From a virus: DNA of 22,373 bases. The translations under genes were made by a program, and so were the position numbers. The stretch covers positions 1 to 22,373 of the IMG/VR virus record IMGVR_UViG_3300024518_003488; one strand, 5' to 3'. The notes beneath the pieces were generated by a model. It was not told the DNA's origin. It ran no database searches and worked only from the letters and a program-made list of their open reading frames with translations. Shown in pieces: positions 14,189 to 21,649 of this stretch; the first letter of the stretch is position 1, and each line of letters starts with the position of its first letter.

Positions 14189-14667
14189 TGGCACATTTCG
14201 CTAAAATAGATGACAATAATATTGTTTTAAGAGTTGATCCTTTAGCTGACTCTATAGCTACAGACGAAGCAGCTGGACAAGCTCACCAAGAAACACATAC
14301 TGGTTGGCCTGCAGCAAAATGGATTCAAACAGATAACAAGACTAAAAGAAATGCACACTTAGATGGTGGCACTCCTTTTAGAGGAAATTTCGCTGCGGTT
14401 GGCTATGAATGGGATGCAGCAAATGATGTTTTTTGGCCACCAAAAGGTAATCACCCAGGTTCTTGGGTAAAAAATAATTCAACAGCAGACTGGGAATCTC
14501 CAGCAGGTTTAATACCAGCTCTTGATGATGCTAAAAAACTTACACATTTTTGGAAGTGGGATGAAGACAATACACAGTGGGTTGACACAGAATACCCTAC
14601 ACCAATTCCGCAAGCTGATTATGATGCAGCAGAAGACAAAGAAGAAATACTTGGAAGAAAAAGATAA
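14188..14667 (+). CDS. Fibre-associated virion protein, marine-phage family
   Basis: 159 aa. It starts MAHFAKIDDNNIVLRVDPLA and contains HTGWPAAKWIQTDN, FRGNFAAVGYEWDAANDVFW and PGSWVKNNSTADWESP. This series is a familiar protein in cyanophage and marine phage genomes, found beside tail fibres, with Trp/Gly/Asn loops and no catalytic residues. Start overlaps the adhesin stop by 1 nt (TAATG), so the two are translated together. It may be a fibre tip accessory or chaperone; the sequence does not decide. It is the last gene before the accessory cassette. Confidence 0.7.
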   Translation: MAHFAKIDDNNIVLRVDPLADSIATDEAAGQAHQETHTGWPAAKWIQTDNKTKRNAHLDGGTPFRGNFAAVGYEWDAANDVFWPPKGNHPGSWVKNNSTADWESPAGLIPALDDAKKLTHFWKWDEDNTQWVDTEYPTPIPQADYDAAEDKEEILGRKR

Positions 14668-14689
14668 ATAATATATAGTTCCTAGAAAG

Positions 14690-15241
14690 ATGGAAAAGAA
14701 AGTATTATCCGAAATAGCACTTTATCATGGGGATGTTAAAAGACCCAAAGGTTATGAAATTAATCGGCATGAAATTAAAGCCGCTATTTTACAAGCTCAA
14801 CTGGAAAGAAAAACAGTAACTGATAGTGAATATAGCTATAGATTTTTTGACTATAAGTTAGATTTTTCAAAAAATATAGGGTACGTCCATGACCATCTGA
14901 GGGACTATTTTCTATTACAATACAAAAGACATCTTGCACCAGTTCTAAGTTTTGGTAATATTTTACAATATAGAGAACAATCTTTTTCTAGAAAATGCCT
15001 AGATGAAACTTGTTTGAAAAATGAACCAGATTATGTAATGATTTATGGAGTAGATGTAGCCCAAGATTCTACTAATGTTGTTATTGAATATGATGACAAT
15101 AGAAGAAATGATAAAACTTGGCATGTGCCTTTAAACAACAATGGATTTGTTATGTTTCCTACAACACAAAGATTTTTTATTACAGGAAATATTGCTCATC
15201 AACCTAATTTCTTTTTATTAACAACTTTTGAACTTATATGA
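14690..15241 (+). CDS. Unknown protein opening the oxygenase cassette
   Basis: 183 aa. The first half is mixed helix and charged (ALYHGDVKRPKGYEINRHEI). The second half is beta-rich: DYVMIYGVDVAQDSTNVVIE, TWHVPLNNNGFVMFPTTQRF and FFLLTTFELI. Strand spacing and the 'G-F-V-M-F-P' turn resemble the end of a 2OG-oxygenase double-stranded beta-helix, but no HxD...H triad can be placed, so if related it is non-catalytic or highly diverged. No Shine-Dalgarno. Its end overlaps the next gene by 4 nt (ATGA). First gene of eight overlapping accessory genes. Confidence 0.65.
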   Translation: MEKKVLSEIALYHGDVKRPKGYEINRHEIKAAILQAQLERKTVTDSEYSYRFFDYKLDFSKNIGYVHDHLRDYFLLQYKRHLAPVLSFGNILQYREQSFSRKCLDETCLKNEPDYVMIYGVDVAQDSTNVVIEYDDNRRNDKTWHVPLNNNGFVMFPTTQRFFITGNIAHQPNFFLLTTFELI

Positions 15242-15864
15242 ACCTATCAAATTATTACTATTACTTTCAATCGGCTATTCCACATAGACTTTGTGATGAT
15301 ATCATAAGACTTGGTAAAGACAGGAAAGAAGCTGAAAAAATAGGAATGACTGGGGGCATGGAAGCAGGAAGAGACATGAAGAAAAATCCTTTATCTAAAA
15401 AAGAACTTAAAGATTTAAGAAAACTAAGAGATTCAAATATTACTTGGATGAGTGACCCATGGTTATATAATTTAATTCATCCTTTTATTCATTCTGCTAA
15501 TATACATGCGGATTGGAATTATACGTGGGACTCTAGCGAAGCTTGCCAATTTACGAAATATAGTAAAGGTCAATATTATGGTTGGCATTGTGATACTTGG
15601 GATAAAAAGTATAAAGATCAAAAAGTAAGAAAGTTATCAGTGACAGTTACTTTAAGTGATCCTTCGGAATATGAAGGGGGAGACTTAGAATTTGATTTTA
15701 GAAATGTGGATCCGGATAAAAAAAGAAATGTTGTGGTAGCGGACATAAAACCCAAAGGTTCTATAGTTATATTCCCGAGTTTTGTTTGGCATCGAGTTAA
15801 GCCAGTAAAAAGTGGAACAAGATATTCTTTAGTTATATGGAATCTGGGGTATATGTGGCAGTAA
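15238..15864 (+). CDS. 2-oxoglutarate/Fe(II)-dependent oxygenase, PKHD type
   Basis: 208 aa. Metal ligands H117 and D119 in GWHCDTW, the strand RKLSVTVTLSDPSEYEGGDL (131-150), distal H185 in FVWHRVKPV and 2OG-binding R195 in GTRYSLVIW are all present. The QFTKYSKGQYYGWHCD approach to the HxD is typical of PKHD-type (PiuC-like) hydroxylases, and the length is usual. It should be a working Fe(II)/2OG hydroxylase of unknown substrate. It begins by an ATGA overlap with the previous gene and overlaps the next by 28 nt, so it is part of a continuous coupled block. It is unlike the oxygenase at 5689 except for the core motifs, which argues against recent duplication. Confidence 0.92.
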   Translation: MNLSNYYYYFQSAIPHRLCDDIIRLGKDRKEAEKIGMTGGMEAGRDMKKNPLSKKELKDLRKLRDSNITWMSDPWLYNLIHPFIHSANIHADWNYTWDSSEACQFTKYSKGQYYGWHCDTWDKKYKDQKVRKLSVTVTLSDPSEYEGGDLEFDFRNVDPDKKRNVVVADIKPKGSIVIFPSFVWHRVKPVKSGTRYSLVIWNLGYMWQ

Positions 15865-16550
15865 GTTTTAAAAAAAATAAATACTGTATAATTAGAAAGG
15901 CTGTTTCAAAAGAGATTGCTAATTTTATTTATAATTATTTTTTAATTAAACGACAGGTTTCCAGAACATTGTTTGATGAAAACGCAATTTCACCGTTTAG
16001 TAGTGAATTTGGTGTGTGGAATGATGCTCAAGCTCCTGATACCTTTAGTCATTATTCTGACGTTGCTATGGAAACTTTATTATTAAGATGTCAACCTCTT
16101 ATGGAAAAACATACAGGATTAAAACTATTACCGACTTATTCTTATGCTAGAATTTATAAAAATGGAGATATACTTAAAAGACATAAAGACAGACAGAGTT
16201 GTGAAGTATCTACTACAATGTTTTTAGGAGGAGATTTTTGGCCTATTTTTTTAAGCCCTAATGAAAATGTAGGAATTCATGCTGGCCCTAATGCAAAACC
16301 AGGTACTACTTTTTCTAGTGATGCCAAAGGAGTTAAAGTCGATTTAAAACACGGAGATATGTTAGTTTATGATGGAATGCAATTAGAGCATTGGAGAGAA
16401 GTTTTTACTGGTAAAGCGTGTGCGCAAGTCTTTTTACATTACAATACAGATACACCTCAAAATAAACAAAATATGTTTGATACGCGACCCCATCTAGGTC
16501 TTCCTACGTATTTTCAAAGAGCTAAAAGATTTAAAGCTTATGATCGTTGA
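15837..16550 (+). CDS. 2-oxoglutarate/Fe(II) oxygenase-like protein, atypical cosubstrate site
   Basis: 237 aa. H116 and D118 in RHKDRQSCEVS and H185 in LEHWREVF give a complete metal triad. The preceding YSYARIYKNGDILK and the strand GVKVDLKHGDMLVYDG fit the fold. The usual Arg on the last strand is not in the standard place: the sequence there is AQVFLHYN, with Q197 in the position normally followed by the cosubstrate-binding Arg/Lys. Other marine phage homologues I recall show the same QVFLHY, so it is a family trait, not a mutation. Function unknown. Starts within the previous gene (28-nt overlap), no Shine-Dalgarno, and the C-terminal 40 residues are a basic extension. Confidence 0.8.
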   Translation: MESGVYVAVSFKKNKYCIIRKAVSKEIANFIYNYFLIKRQVSRTLFDENAISPFSSEFGVWNDAQAPDTFSHYSDVAMETLLLRCQPLMEKHTGLKLLPTYSYARIYKNGDILKRHKDRQSCEVSTTMFLGGDFWPIFLSPNENVGIHAGPNAKPGTTFSSDAKGVKVDLKHGDMLVYDGMQLEHWREVFTGKACAQVFLHYNTDTPQNKQNMFDTRPHLGLPTYFQRAKRFKAYDR

Positions 16551-16869
16551 GAGATTTTCTAAATATCTTAATGCTATAGAATACCCTAAAGAAAAAACGT
16601 CTTGGAATATCGCTGGAATTTTAAAATCTAAAAATGCTTTTTATAAATTTGATGTTCGAAACCTGAAGCAAGAATCTAAGAATCATTTATTTCAAACAGG
16701 TAAAACAAACACAAAAGCTGATAAAATGGTTTTTGAATTTAAAGATGAATGGATTATACTAGACATTGAAGAATTACATAAGTATATAGAAATTAATAAA
16801 GGAAAAGAGTTTAATCTTGATGATTTACTTAAGAAATTAGAATGGAACATAGTAGTAAAAAAATATTAG
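16540..16869 (+). CDS. Small unknown protein in the cassette
   Basis: 109 aa, Lys-rich. The N-terminus reads FSKYLNAIEYPKEKTSWNIA. The middle has HLFQTGKTNTKADKM followed by a strand and a charged helix (FEFKDEWIILDIEELHKYIE) and an end of leucine-rich helix (LDDLLKKLEWNIVVKK). No known fold or catalytic motif can be assigned. It overlaps the previous gene by 11 nt and the carbamoyltransferase N-terminal gene by 28 nt. Constant company with the carbamoyltransferase suggests a partner, for instance a binding or regulatory subunit; this is a guess. Confidence 0.68.
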   Translation: MIVERFSKYLNAIEYPKEKTSWNIAGILKSKNAFYKFDVRNLKQESKNHLFQTGKTNTKADKMVFEFKDEWIILDIEELHKYIEINKGKEFNLDDLLKKLEWNIVVKKY

Positions 16870-17774
16870 GTATTAATATATCCCATCATCCATCTGTATG
16901 TATTTATGAAAATAACAAAGTAAAAGAGTTTTATAATGAAGAACGATTTGTATTAACTAAAAACCTTTTACCTGATGAAACAACTGAGATTTATCAATCT
17001 ATTCTACAAAAAATAGATTTTAAACCAGACTTTGTTTGTTATGTTTCTTTTGGAAGAAACTATTCTTATTTTTCTTGTACCGATCAAATGATTATAGATC
17101 GAATCCAAAAACAATTAGATCATCCTCCGTATTATTTTGATATTAAAGAACATCATTTATATCATGCTATCACTGCTTTTTACTTTTCGAAGTTTAAAGA
17201 AGCAGCTGCTATTGTAGTAGATGGAGGAGGAGCTTGTAAATTTTTTATTCCTTATCAAGAAGTTGAGTCTATTTATTTACTTAATAGTAAAGATATTATT
17301 CCTGTTTATAAACATAGTAGTAATTATAGATGTAATAAAAACTTTCATATTGAAATGCCTCAACATGAAACCTTTGTTTATTTAAATGGTTTTAAAAATA
17401 AGTTTTCAACTAAATGTGTAGGAGGAATGGCTTTTGAAGAAGCTACGATTGCTGCTGGTTTTAAAGATGCCAATGATGCCGGTAAACTTATGGGGTTATC
17501 TTCATACGCGTACACGGATAAGAAATATCCTTTAGATTATAACAAAGTTAAAATTGCTAAAGAAGTACAAGAAAAAACATTTGAAGATACTTGTAAACTC
17601 ATAGATCAAGCACCCAGTAAAAATATAATATTATCGGGTGGTTATTTTTTAAATTGTTCTAATAATTTTAAATACGTAAAAAAATACCCTCAGTTAAATT
17701 TCTTTGTGGATCCCATACCCCATGATGCAGGAACAGCAATAGGAGCAGCTATTTATTATGATACATATAAATAA
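16842..17774 (+). CDS. Carbamoyltransferase, N-terminal (ASKHA) part, separate gene
   Basis: 310 aa, corresponding to the N-terminal Kae1-like domain of the NodU/CmcH/TobZ carbamoyltransferases, which use carbamoyl phosphate and ATP to make a carbamoyl-adenylate and pass it to a hydroxyl of a sugar or antibiotic. Visible motifs: LGINISHHPSVC (9-20), metal-site-like EHHLYHA (103-109), VVDGGG (125-130), AGKLMGLSSYA (213-223), ILSGGYFLNCSNN (263-275) and DPIPHDAGTAIGAA (290-303). The C-terminal half normally fused to it is instead encoded by the next gene, which starts 17 nt before this stop in another frame. Both halves are intact in motifs, so a two-subunit enzyme is likelier than a decayed one. 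Confidence 0.87.
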   Translation: MEHSSKKILGINISHHPSVCIYENNKVKEFYNEERFVLTKNLLPDETTEIYQSILQKIDFKPDFVCYVSFGRNYSYFSCTDQMIIDRIQKQLDHPPYYFDIKEHHLYHAITAFYFSKFKEAAAIVVDGGGACKFFIPYQEVESIYLLNSKDIIPVYKHSSNYRCNKNFHIEMPQHETFVYLNGFKNKFSTKCVGGMAFEEATIAAGFKDANDAGKLMGLSSYAYTDKKYPLDYNKVKIAKEVQEKTFEDTCKLIDQAPSKNIILSGGYFLNCSNNFKYVKKYPQLNFFVDPIPHDAGTAIGAAIYYDTYK

Positions 17775-18267
17775 AGCAGTAGAGATTCTTTTAGATCAAA
17801 AACCCTTAGTCCTTTATCAAAAGGAAAGTGAATGGGGACCTAGAGCTTTAGGGAATAGATCTATATTATTTGATCCCAGAAACGTCAAAGCTAAAGAGAT
17901 AGTCAATAAATTTAAAAAAAGAGAATGGTGGAGGCCTTTAGCTGGCACTGTTCTTTTAGAACATGCCCATGATTATTTTGATTTTGGTACATTAAAAGAA
18001 AGTCCTTATATGTCTTTTGCTGTATTAGCTAAGCCAAAAGCACAGGAAGAAGTCCCTTCTCTTGTACACGTAGATAATACTTGTAGAATTCAAACGATTG
18101 ACAAAGGTCAATACCACAATTTGATAGAAATGTTTTATCATGAAACAAATGTCCCTTTACTTTTAAATACTTCTTTTAATTTAGCTGGTTATCCTATTGT
18201 AGAAAATAAAGAGTTTTTAAAATTCACTATGAATTCATCGGAGTTTGAACACGTTTATGAAGTTTAG
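17758..18267 (+). CDS. Carbamoyltransferase, C-terminal part, separate gene
   Basis: 169 aa, matching the C-terminal (YrdC-containing region's partner, Carb_trans_C) part of carbamoyltransferases: ESEWGPRALGNRSILFDPR (23-41), KKREWWRPLAGTVLLE (53-68), HVDNTCRIQTI (104-114) and PLLLNTSFNLAGYPIV (133-148). These are the most conserved segments of the family. The linker of some tens of residues that usually precedes the GPRALGNRS motif is short. It starts with its own ATG, overlapping the upstream half by 17 nt. A +1 frame change would be needed to fuse the two; no slippery site is evident. Expected to pair with the upstream product. Confidence 0.87.
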   Translation: MIHINKAVEILLDQKPLVLYQKESEWGPRALGNRSILFDPRNVKAKEIVNKFKKREWWRPLAGTVLLEHAHDYFDFGTLKESPYMSFAVLAKPKAQEEVPSLVHVDNTCRIQTIDKGQYHNLIEMFYHETNVPLLLNTSFNLAGYPIVENKEFLKFTMNSSEFEHVYEV

Positions 18268-19003
18268 TTTTCTTTGTGCATTACCCAGAACGGGAGCTAC
18301 CTTATTAGGTGCTATCATTAATCAAAGTAAACAAATTAAAATGACTCCTAATAGTATACTTCCAGAAGTTTTTCTAAACTTATTTAATACTAAAGAGTCT
18401 AGTGTATTTAAGAACTTTCCTTATCATAAAGGAATAGACAACATTATTTTAAATGTATTTAATAACTATTATAAAGATATCAAAGCTGATCATATTTTAG
18501 ACAAAGGCCCTTGGGGTACTCCTTATCATTTAGAAATATTAAAAAGTATGTTTAAAGAAAGAAGGTTTGTTATCTTAGTTAGACCTGTTTTAGAATGTTT
18601 AGCGTCTTTTATTAAAGCAAGGAGAGATAATAAAGACATTGAATTGTTTTGTGATAGTCTAATGGATCCTGATCATGGTATTTTAGGAAAGAATATATGG
18701 GCTATTAATCATTTAATTAAGAATAAAGAGAAGCATATTATCATTACTTATGACGATTTTGTTACCCATCCCCAAAAAGAACTCAATAGAATCTTTAGAT
18801 TTTTAAAACTTAAACCAGAAAAGTTAGATTTAAATAATTTAAAACAATATACGTTTGAGGGTATGGGCTATGATGATACACATGTTGAGGGTCCTTTTCA
18901 TTCTATCGATGTAGACAAAGTAAAAAAAGTAAACTATAAAGTAGAAGATTATTTACCTAAGACAATAATAGACAGATATAAGAATGCCCGACTCATTTTA
19001 TAA
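18257..19003 (+). CDS. PAPS-type sulfotransferase
   Basis: 248 aa from the ATG at 18257; a TTG at 18245 would add four residues, but GGAG at 18240-18243 would be only 1 nt from it, versus 13 nt from the ATG. Near the N-terminus FLCALPRTGATLLGAIINQ contains the 5'-phosphosulfate binding loop (LPRTGATLL). ERRFVILVRPVLECLASF holds the 3'-phosphate binding Arg and Ser (about residues 109 and 117). A DKGPWGTPYH segment and IITYDDFVTHP further support the fold. It should move sulfate from PAPS to a hydroxyl on a sugar or protein. The acceptor is not predictable. It overlaps both neighbours (11 and 20 nt). Confidence 0.88.
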   Translation: MKFSFLCALPRTGATLLGAIINQSKQIKMTPNSILPEVFLNLFNTKESSVFKNFPYHKGIDNIILNVFNNYYKDIKADHILDKGPWGTPYHLEILKSMFKERRFVILVRPVLECLASFIKARRDNKDIELFCDSLMDPDHGILGKNIWAINHLIKNKEKHIIITYDDFVTHPQKELNRIFRFLKLKPEKLDLNNLKQYTFEGMGYDDTHVEGPFHSIDVDKVKKVNYKVEDYLPKTIIDRYKNARLIL

Positions 19004-19544
19004 TAAAGGATTTTTAAATCCCAAACAGATTAAACAATTAAACAAGTTTATAGAAGCTAATTATTCTCATATCGAAGATCCAGCCAATACCGCTAGAAAT
19101 GAAGATGGCTCTTCTAGGAAGAAAACTAAAACTCTCATCATTTATAGACATCAAATCAAAAAACTCATTCATACATTAGAGACCTATGTACACTATGTAA
19201 ATAATCATTATTTTGGCTATGATTTAAATCCCTTTAATGATCATGATGTGTGCTTATACAATATATATGAGTCCAGTAATCAAGGTGAATATCGTTATCA
19301 TGTTGATACTTCTAGGTCAGACGTGTATGATATCAAATTAACTATTATAGTTAATTTATCTAATAAGGCTTTTGAAGGTGGTGAATTCTATATTTTTAAT
19401 GGAGGAGAATATGAGACTGAAGAAATCAAACAGCCTGGTACTATTCTTATTTTAAAATCTTATTTAAATCATAAAGTTTCCCCTGTTATTTCAGGCCAAA
19501 GGAAGACTCTAACGTTTTTTGCTAGAGGACCGCGGTTAAAATAG
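18984..19544 (+). CDS. 2-oxoglutarate/Fe(II)-dependent oxygenase
   Basis: 186 aa. H106 and D108 in YRYHVDTS, the strand KLTIIVNLSNKAFEGGEFYI (118-137), a GTILILKS turn, H163 in LNHKVSPV and R173 in GQRKTLTFFA give the full Fe(II)/2OG site of a P4H-like hydroxylase. About 100 residues precede the HxD and are mostly helical. It overlaps the sulfotransferase by 20 nt and closes the cassette. No Shine-Dalgarno is apparent. It differs from the three other oxygenases of the window outside the core motifs. Substrate unknown. Confidence 0.9.
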   Translation: MPDSFYNKGFLNPKQIKQLNKFIEANYSHIEDPANTARNEDGSSRKKTKTLIIYRHQIKKLIHTLETYVHYVNNHYFGYDLNPFNDHDVCLYNIYESSNQGEYRYHVDTSRSDVYDIKLTIIVNLSNKAFEGGEFYIFNGGEYETEEIKQPGTILILKSYLNHKVSPVISGQRKTLTFFARGPRLK

Positions 19545-19547
19545 TGC

Positions 19548-19575
19548 TGGAAACTTCATATAAATTGATTATACT
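19548..19575 (+). promoter_or_regulatory. Possible promoter just before the nozzle gene
   Basis: TGGAAA (19548-19553) and TATACT (19570-19575) are 16 nt apart, in the 39-nt gap after the accessory cassette. The -10 ends only 8 nt before the ATG at 19584, so such a transcript would have almost no leader, and no Shine-Dalgarno is present there. Low confidence; the gene may simply be read through from upstream. Confidence 0.25.
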
Positions 19576-19583
19576 ACGTCATT

Positions 19584-21485
19584 ATGCCACTAAAGAAACT
19601 AGGAATTAAACCAGGATTTAACAAACAAGCAACAGCATCGGGCGCAGAAGGTGAATGGATCGATGGTGATTATGTTAGATTTAGATATGGACTACCTGAA
19701 AAGATAGGAGGTTGGCAACAACTTACCATTGCTGAAAAGGAGCTTCCTGGAGTAGCGAGAGCTCAGCTTGTATGGACAAGTTTAGCTGGTGAAAAATATG
19801 CTGCTATTGGAACTCATAAGGGTTTATTTTTATATTATGGGGAAGATTTCTACGACATTACACCTTTAAACGCAGCTGTTACCTTATGTACGTTTACTTC
19901 AACAACTAGCTCAACAGAAGTCACAATCAACAAAGCTTCTCATGGCTTTGTTGCTGGAGATTATATTGTATTTTCATCTGTTACTTTACCGGGCGCAGGC
20001 GCTACGGGATACACGATAACAACTTTTGAAGAAACAGTTTATGAAGTTATTACTGCTGCTACAAACACTTTTACTATTACCATGGCATCACAAGAAACAG
20101 GAACAGGTATGACCGCTGCAGGATCTTGCTCAGCTGCTTCTTATATTGAAGTTGGTCCTTCTTTTCAAACTGCAGGTTATGGTTGGGGAACTTACCTTTG
20201 GGGCGATTCATCATGGGGAACTGAAAGAACAACATCAAATGTTATTTTAGATCCAGGTAATTGGTCTCTCGATAATTTTGGTCAAATTTTAATTGCAACA
20301 ATATTTAACGGAAAGACTTTTACGTGGGACGCAGGCGCAGCAAATCCAAGAACGAATCGAGCCACTCTTATGTCGAACGCACCAACAGCAACACGACTAA
20401 CTCTTGTTTCAGATAGAGATAGACACTTATTTCATTTTGGAACTGAAACTACTATTGGTACACCTTCAACACAAGATCCAATGTTTATTCGTTGGTCACA
20501 ACAAGAAAATTATACGATCTACACACCAACAGCTACTAATACAGCCGGAACGTTTAGACTCGACACGGGAAACAAGATTGTAGGAGCTATTAACGCTAAA
20601 GACTATGTACTAGCTTTAACGGATCGAGCAGCTTATGTTATTCAATATATAGGACCCCCTTATACTTTCTCGGTAAGACAAGTGGGAACAAATTGTGGTT
20701 TAATTGGTCAACATGCTGTTAGCTTTTCTAATGGTAAAGTTTTTTGGATGTCACAAGAAGGAGGCTTCTTTGTATTTGATGGTACCGTTAAATCTTTACC
20801 TTGTTTAGTTGAAGACTTTGTTTTCAATACTGATGGAACTAACTTAGGAATTAATTATGATTCCTCAGAAACTATTTATTCATCTCATAATTCTTTATAT
20901 TCTGAAGTTAATTGGTTCTATCCAAAATTTGGTTCTACTCAAATTAATAGATGCGTAACTTATAATTTCGCTGAAAATGTTTGGACAACATCTTCATTAC
21001 CAAGAACAACTTATGTCGATCAAGGCGTATTTAATTTACCTTACGCTACCGAATACAATGCAACACAAATCCCTACCTTTCCTATTCAAGGAATTACAGG
21101 TACTGCTGGAGCTTCTACTTATTATTCTCATGAAACGGGAACCGATCAAATTTTAGCAGGAGTCACATCAGCTATCCCTGCTTACATTAGATCTGGAGAT
21201 ATGGATATTGAAGATGGAGAAATATTCTCTTCTGTAAGAAGATTTATACCGGATTATAAATATATAACTGGTAATTCAAAAATTACAGTTTTCTTGAATG
21301 ATTATCCAAACAACACAGCAACAAGCTCACCTTTGGGACCATTTACAGTTTCATCTACAACTGATAAAGTAGATACAAGAGCAAGAGGAAGATTAATAAG
21401 CTTTAAAATAGAAAATGATTCAACAGGGGAAACCTGGAGATATGGCACATTAAGAGTTGATGCTCAACCTGATGGAAGAAGATAA
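19584..21485 (+). CDS. Tail nozzle / tail hub protein (P22 gp10 / T7 gp12-like)
   Basis: 633 aa. The N-terminal GFNKQATASGAEGEWIDGD, then VRFRYGLPEKIGGWQQL, is typical of the large tail proteins of short-tailed phages. The body is beta-rich with propeller-like repeats (KDYVLALTDRAAYVIQYIG, GKVFWMSQEGGFFVFDGTV), and the end TRARGRLISFKIENDSTGE, then RYGTLRVDAQPDGRR, is characteristic. A GWGTYLWGDSSWG stretch (W201, W206, W211) repeats the Trp-triplet motif of the 10305 protein. It would form the hexameric nozzle below the neck adaptors. The start has no Shine-Dalgarno. Family placement is by recognised terminal motifs and overall plan, not by alignment. Confidence 0.75.
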   Translation: MPLKKLGIKPGFNKQATASGAEGEWIDGDYVRFRYGLPEKIGGWQQLTIAEKELPGVARAQLVWTSLAGEKYAAIGTHKGLFLYYGEDFYDITPLNAAVTLCTFTSTTSSTEVTINKASHGFVAGDYIVFSSVTLPGAGATGYTITTFEETVYEVITAATNTFTITMASQETGTGMTAAGSCSAASYIEVGPSFQTAGYGWGTYLWGDSSWGTERTTSNVILDPGNWSLDNFGQILIATIFNGKTFTWDAGAANPRTNRATLMSNAPTATRLTLVSDRDRHLFHFGTETTIGTPSTQDPMFIRWSQQENYTIYTPTATNTAGTFRLDTGNKIVGAINAKDYVLALTDRAAYVIQYIGPPYTFSVRQVGTNCGLIGQHAVSFSNGKVFWMSQEGGFFVFDGTVKSLPCLVEDFVFNTDGTNLGINYDSSETIYSSHNSLYSEVNWFYPKFGSTQINRCVTYNFAENVWTTSSLPRTTYVDQGVFNLPYATEYNATQIPTFPIQGITGTAGASTYYSHETGTDQILAGVTSAIPAYIRSGDMDIEDGEIFSSVRRFIPDYKYITGNSKITVFLNDYPNNTATSSPLGPFTVSSTTDKVDTRARGRLISFKIENDSTGETWRYGTLRVDAQPDGRR

Positions 21486-21649
21486 TGGCAAAAATAACAA
21501 CATTTGTCCCAGAACCAAAAGAACAATACGAAGCTGATAATCAAAGACAGATTATCGCATCTATTGATAGTTTAAAAAATCAGCTTAATTTTACTTTTCA
21601 AAACGATTTAAAGGAAGAACAGGATACATTTAATTATTTTTTATCATGA
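21485..21649 (+). CDS. 54-aa small protein
   Basis: Encodes 54 aa beginning MAKITTFVPEPKEQYEADNQ and continuing as an amphipathic helix (ASIDSLKNQLNFTF), ending DTFNYFLS. The start overlaps the nozzle stop (TAATG) and the stop overlaps the next start (ATGA), so both ends are fixed by coupling, which strongly supports translation. Similar short proteins follow the large tail protein in marine phages. Likely a virion or tail accessory helix. Function unknown. Confidence 0.72.
   Translation: MAKITTFVPEPKEQYEADNQRQIIASIDSLKNQLNFTFQNDLKEEQDTFNYFLS

Noticed and set aside
17740-17780. Programmed frameshift joining the two carbamoyltransferase halves
   Set aside because: Fusion needs a +1 shift and I see no slippery run or stimulating structure. 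The second half has its own ATG, and neighbouring genes overlap in the same fashion.
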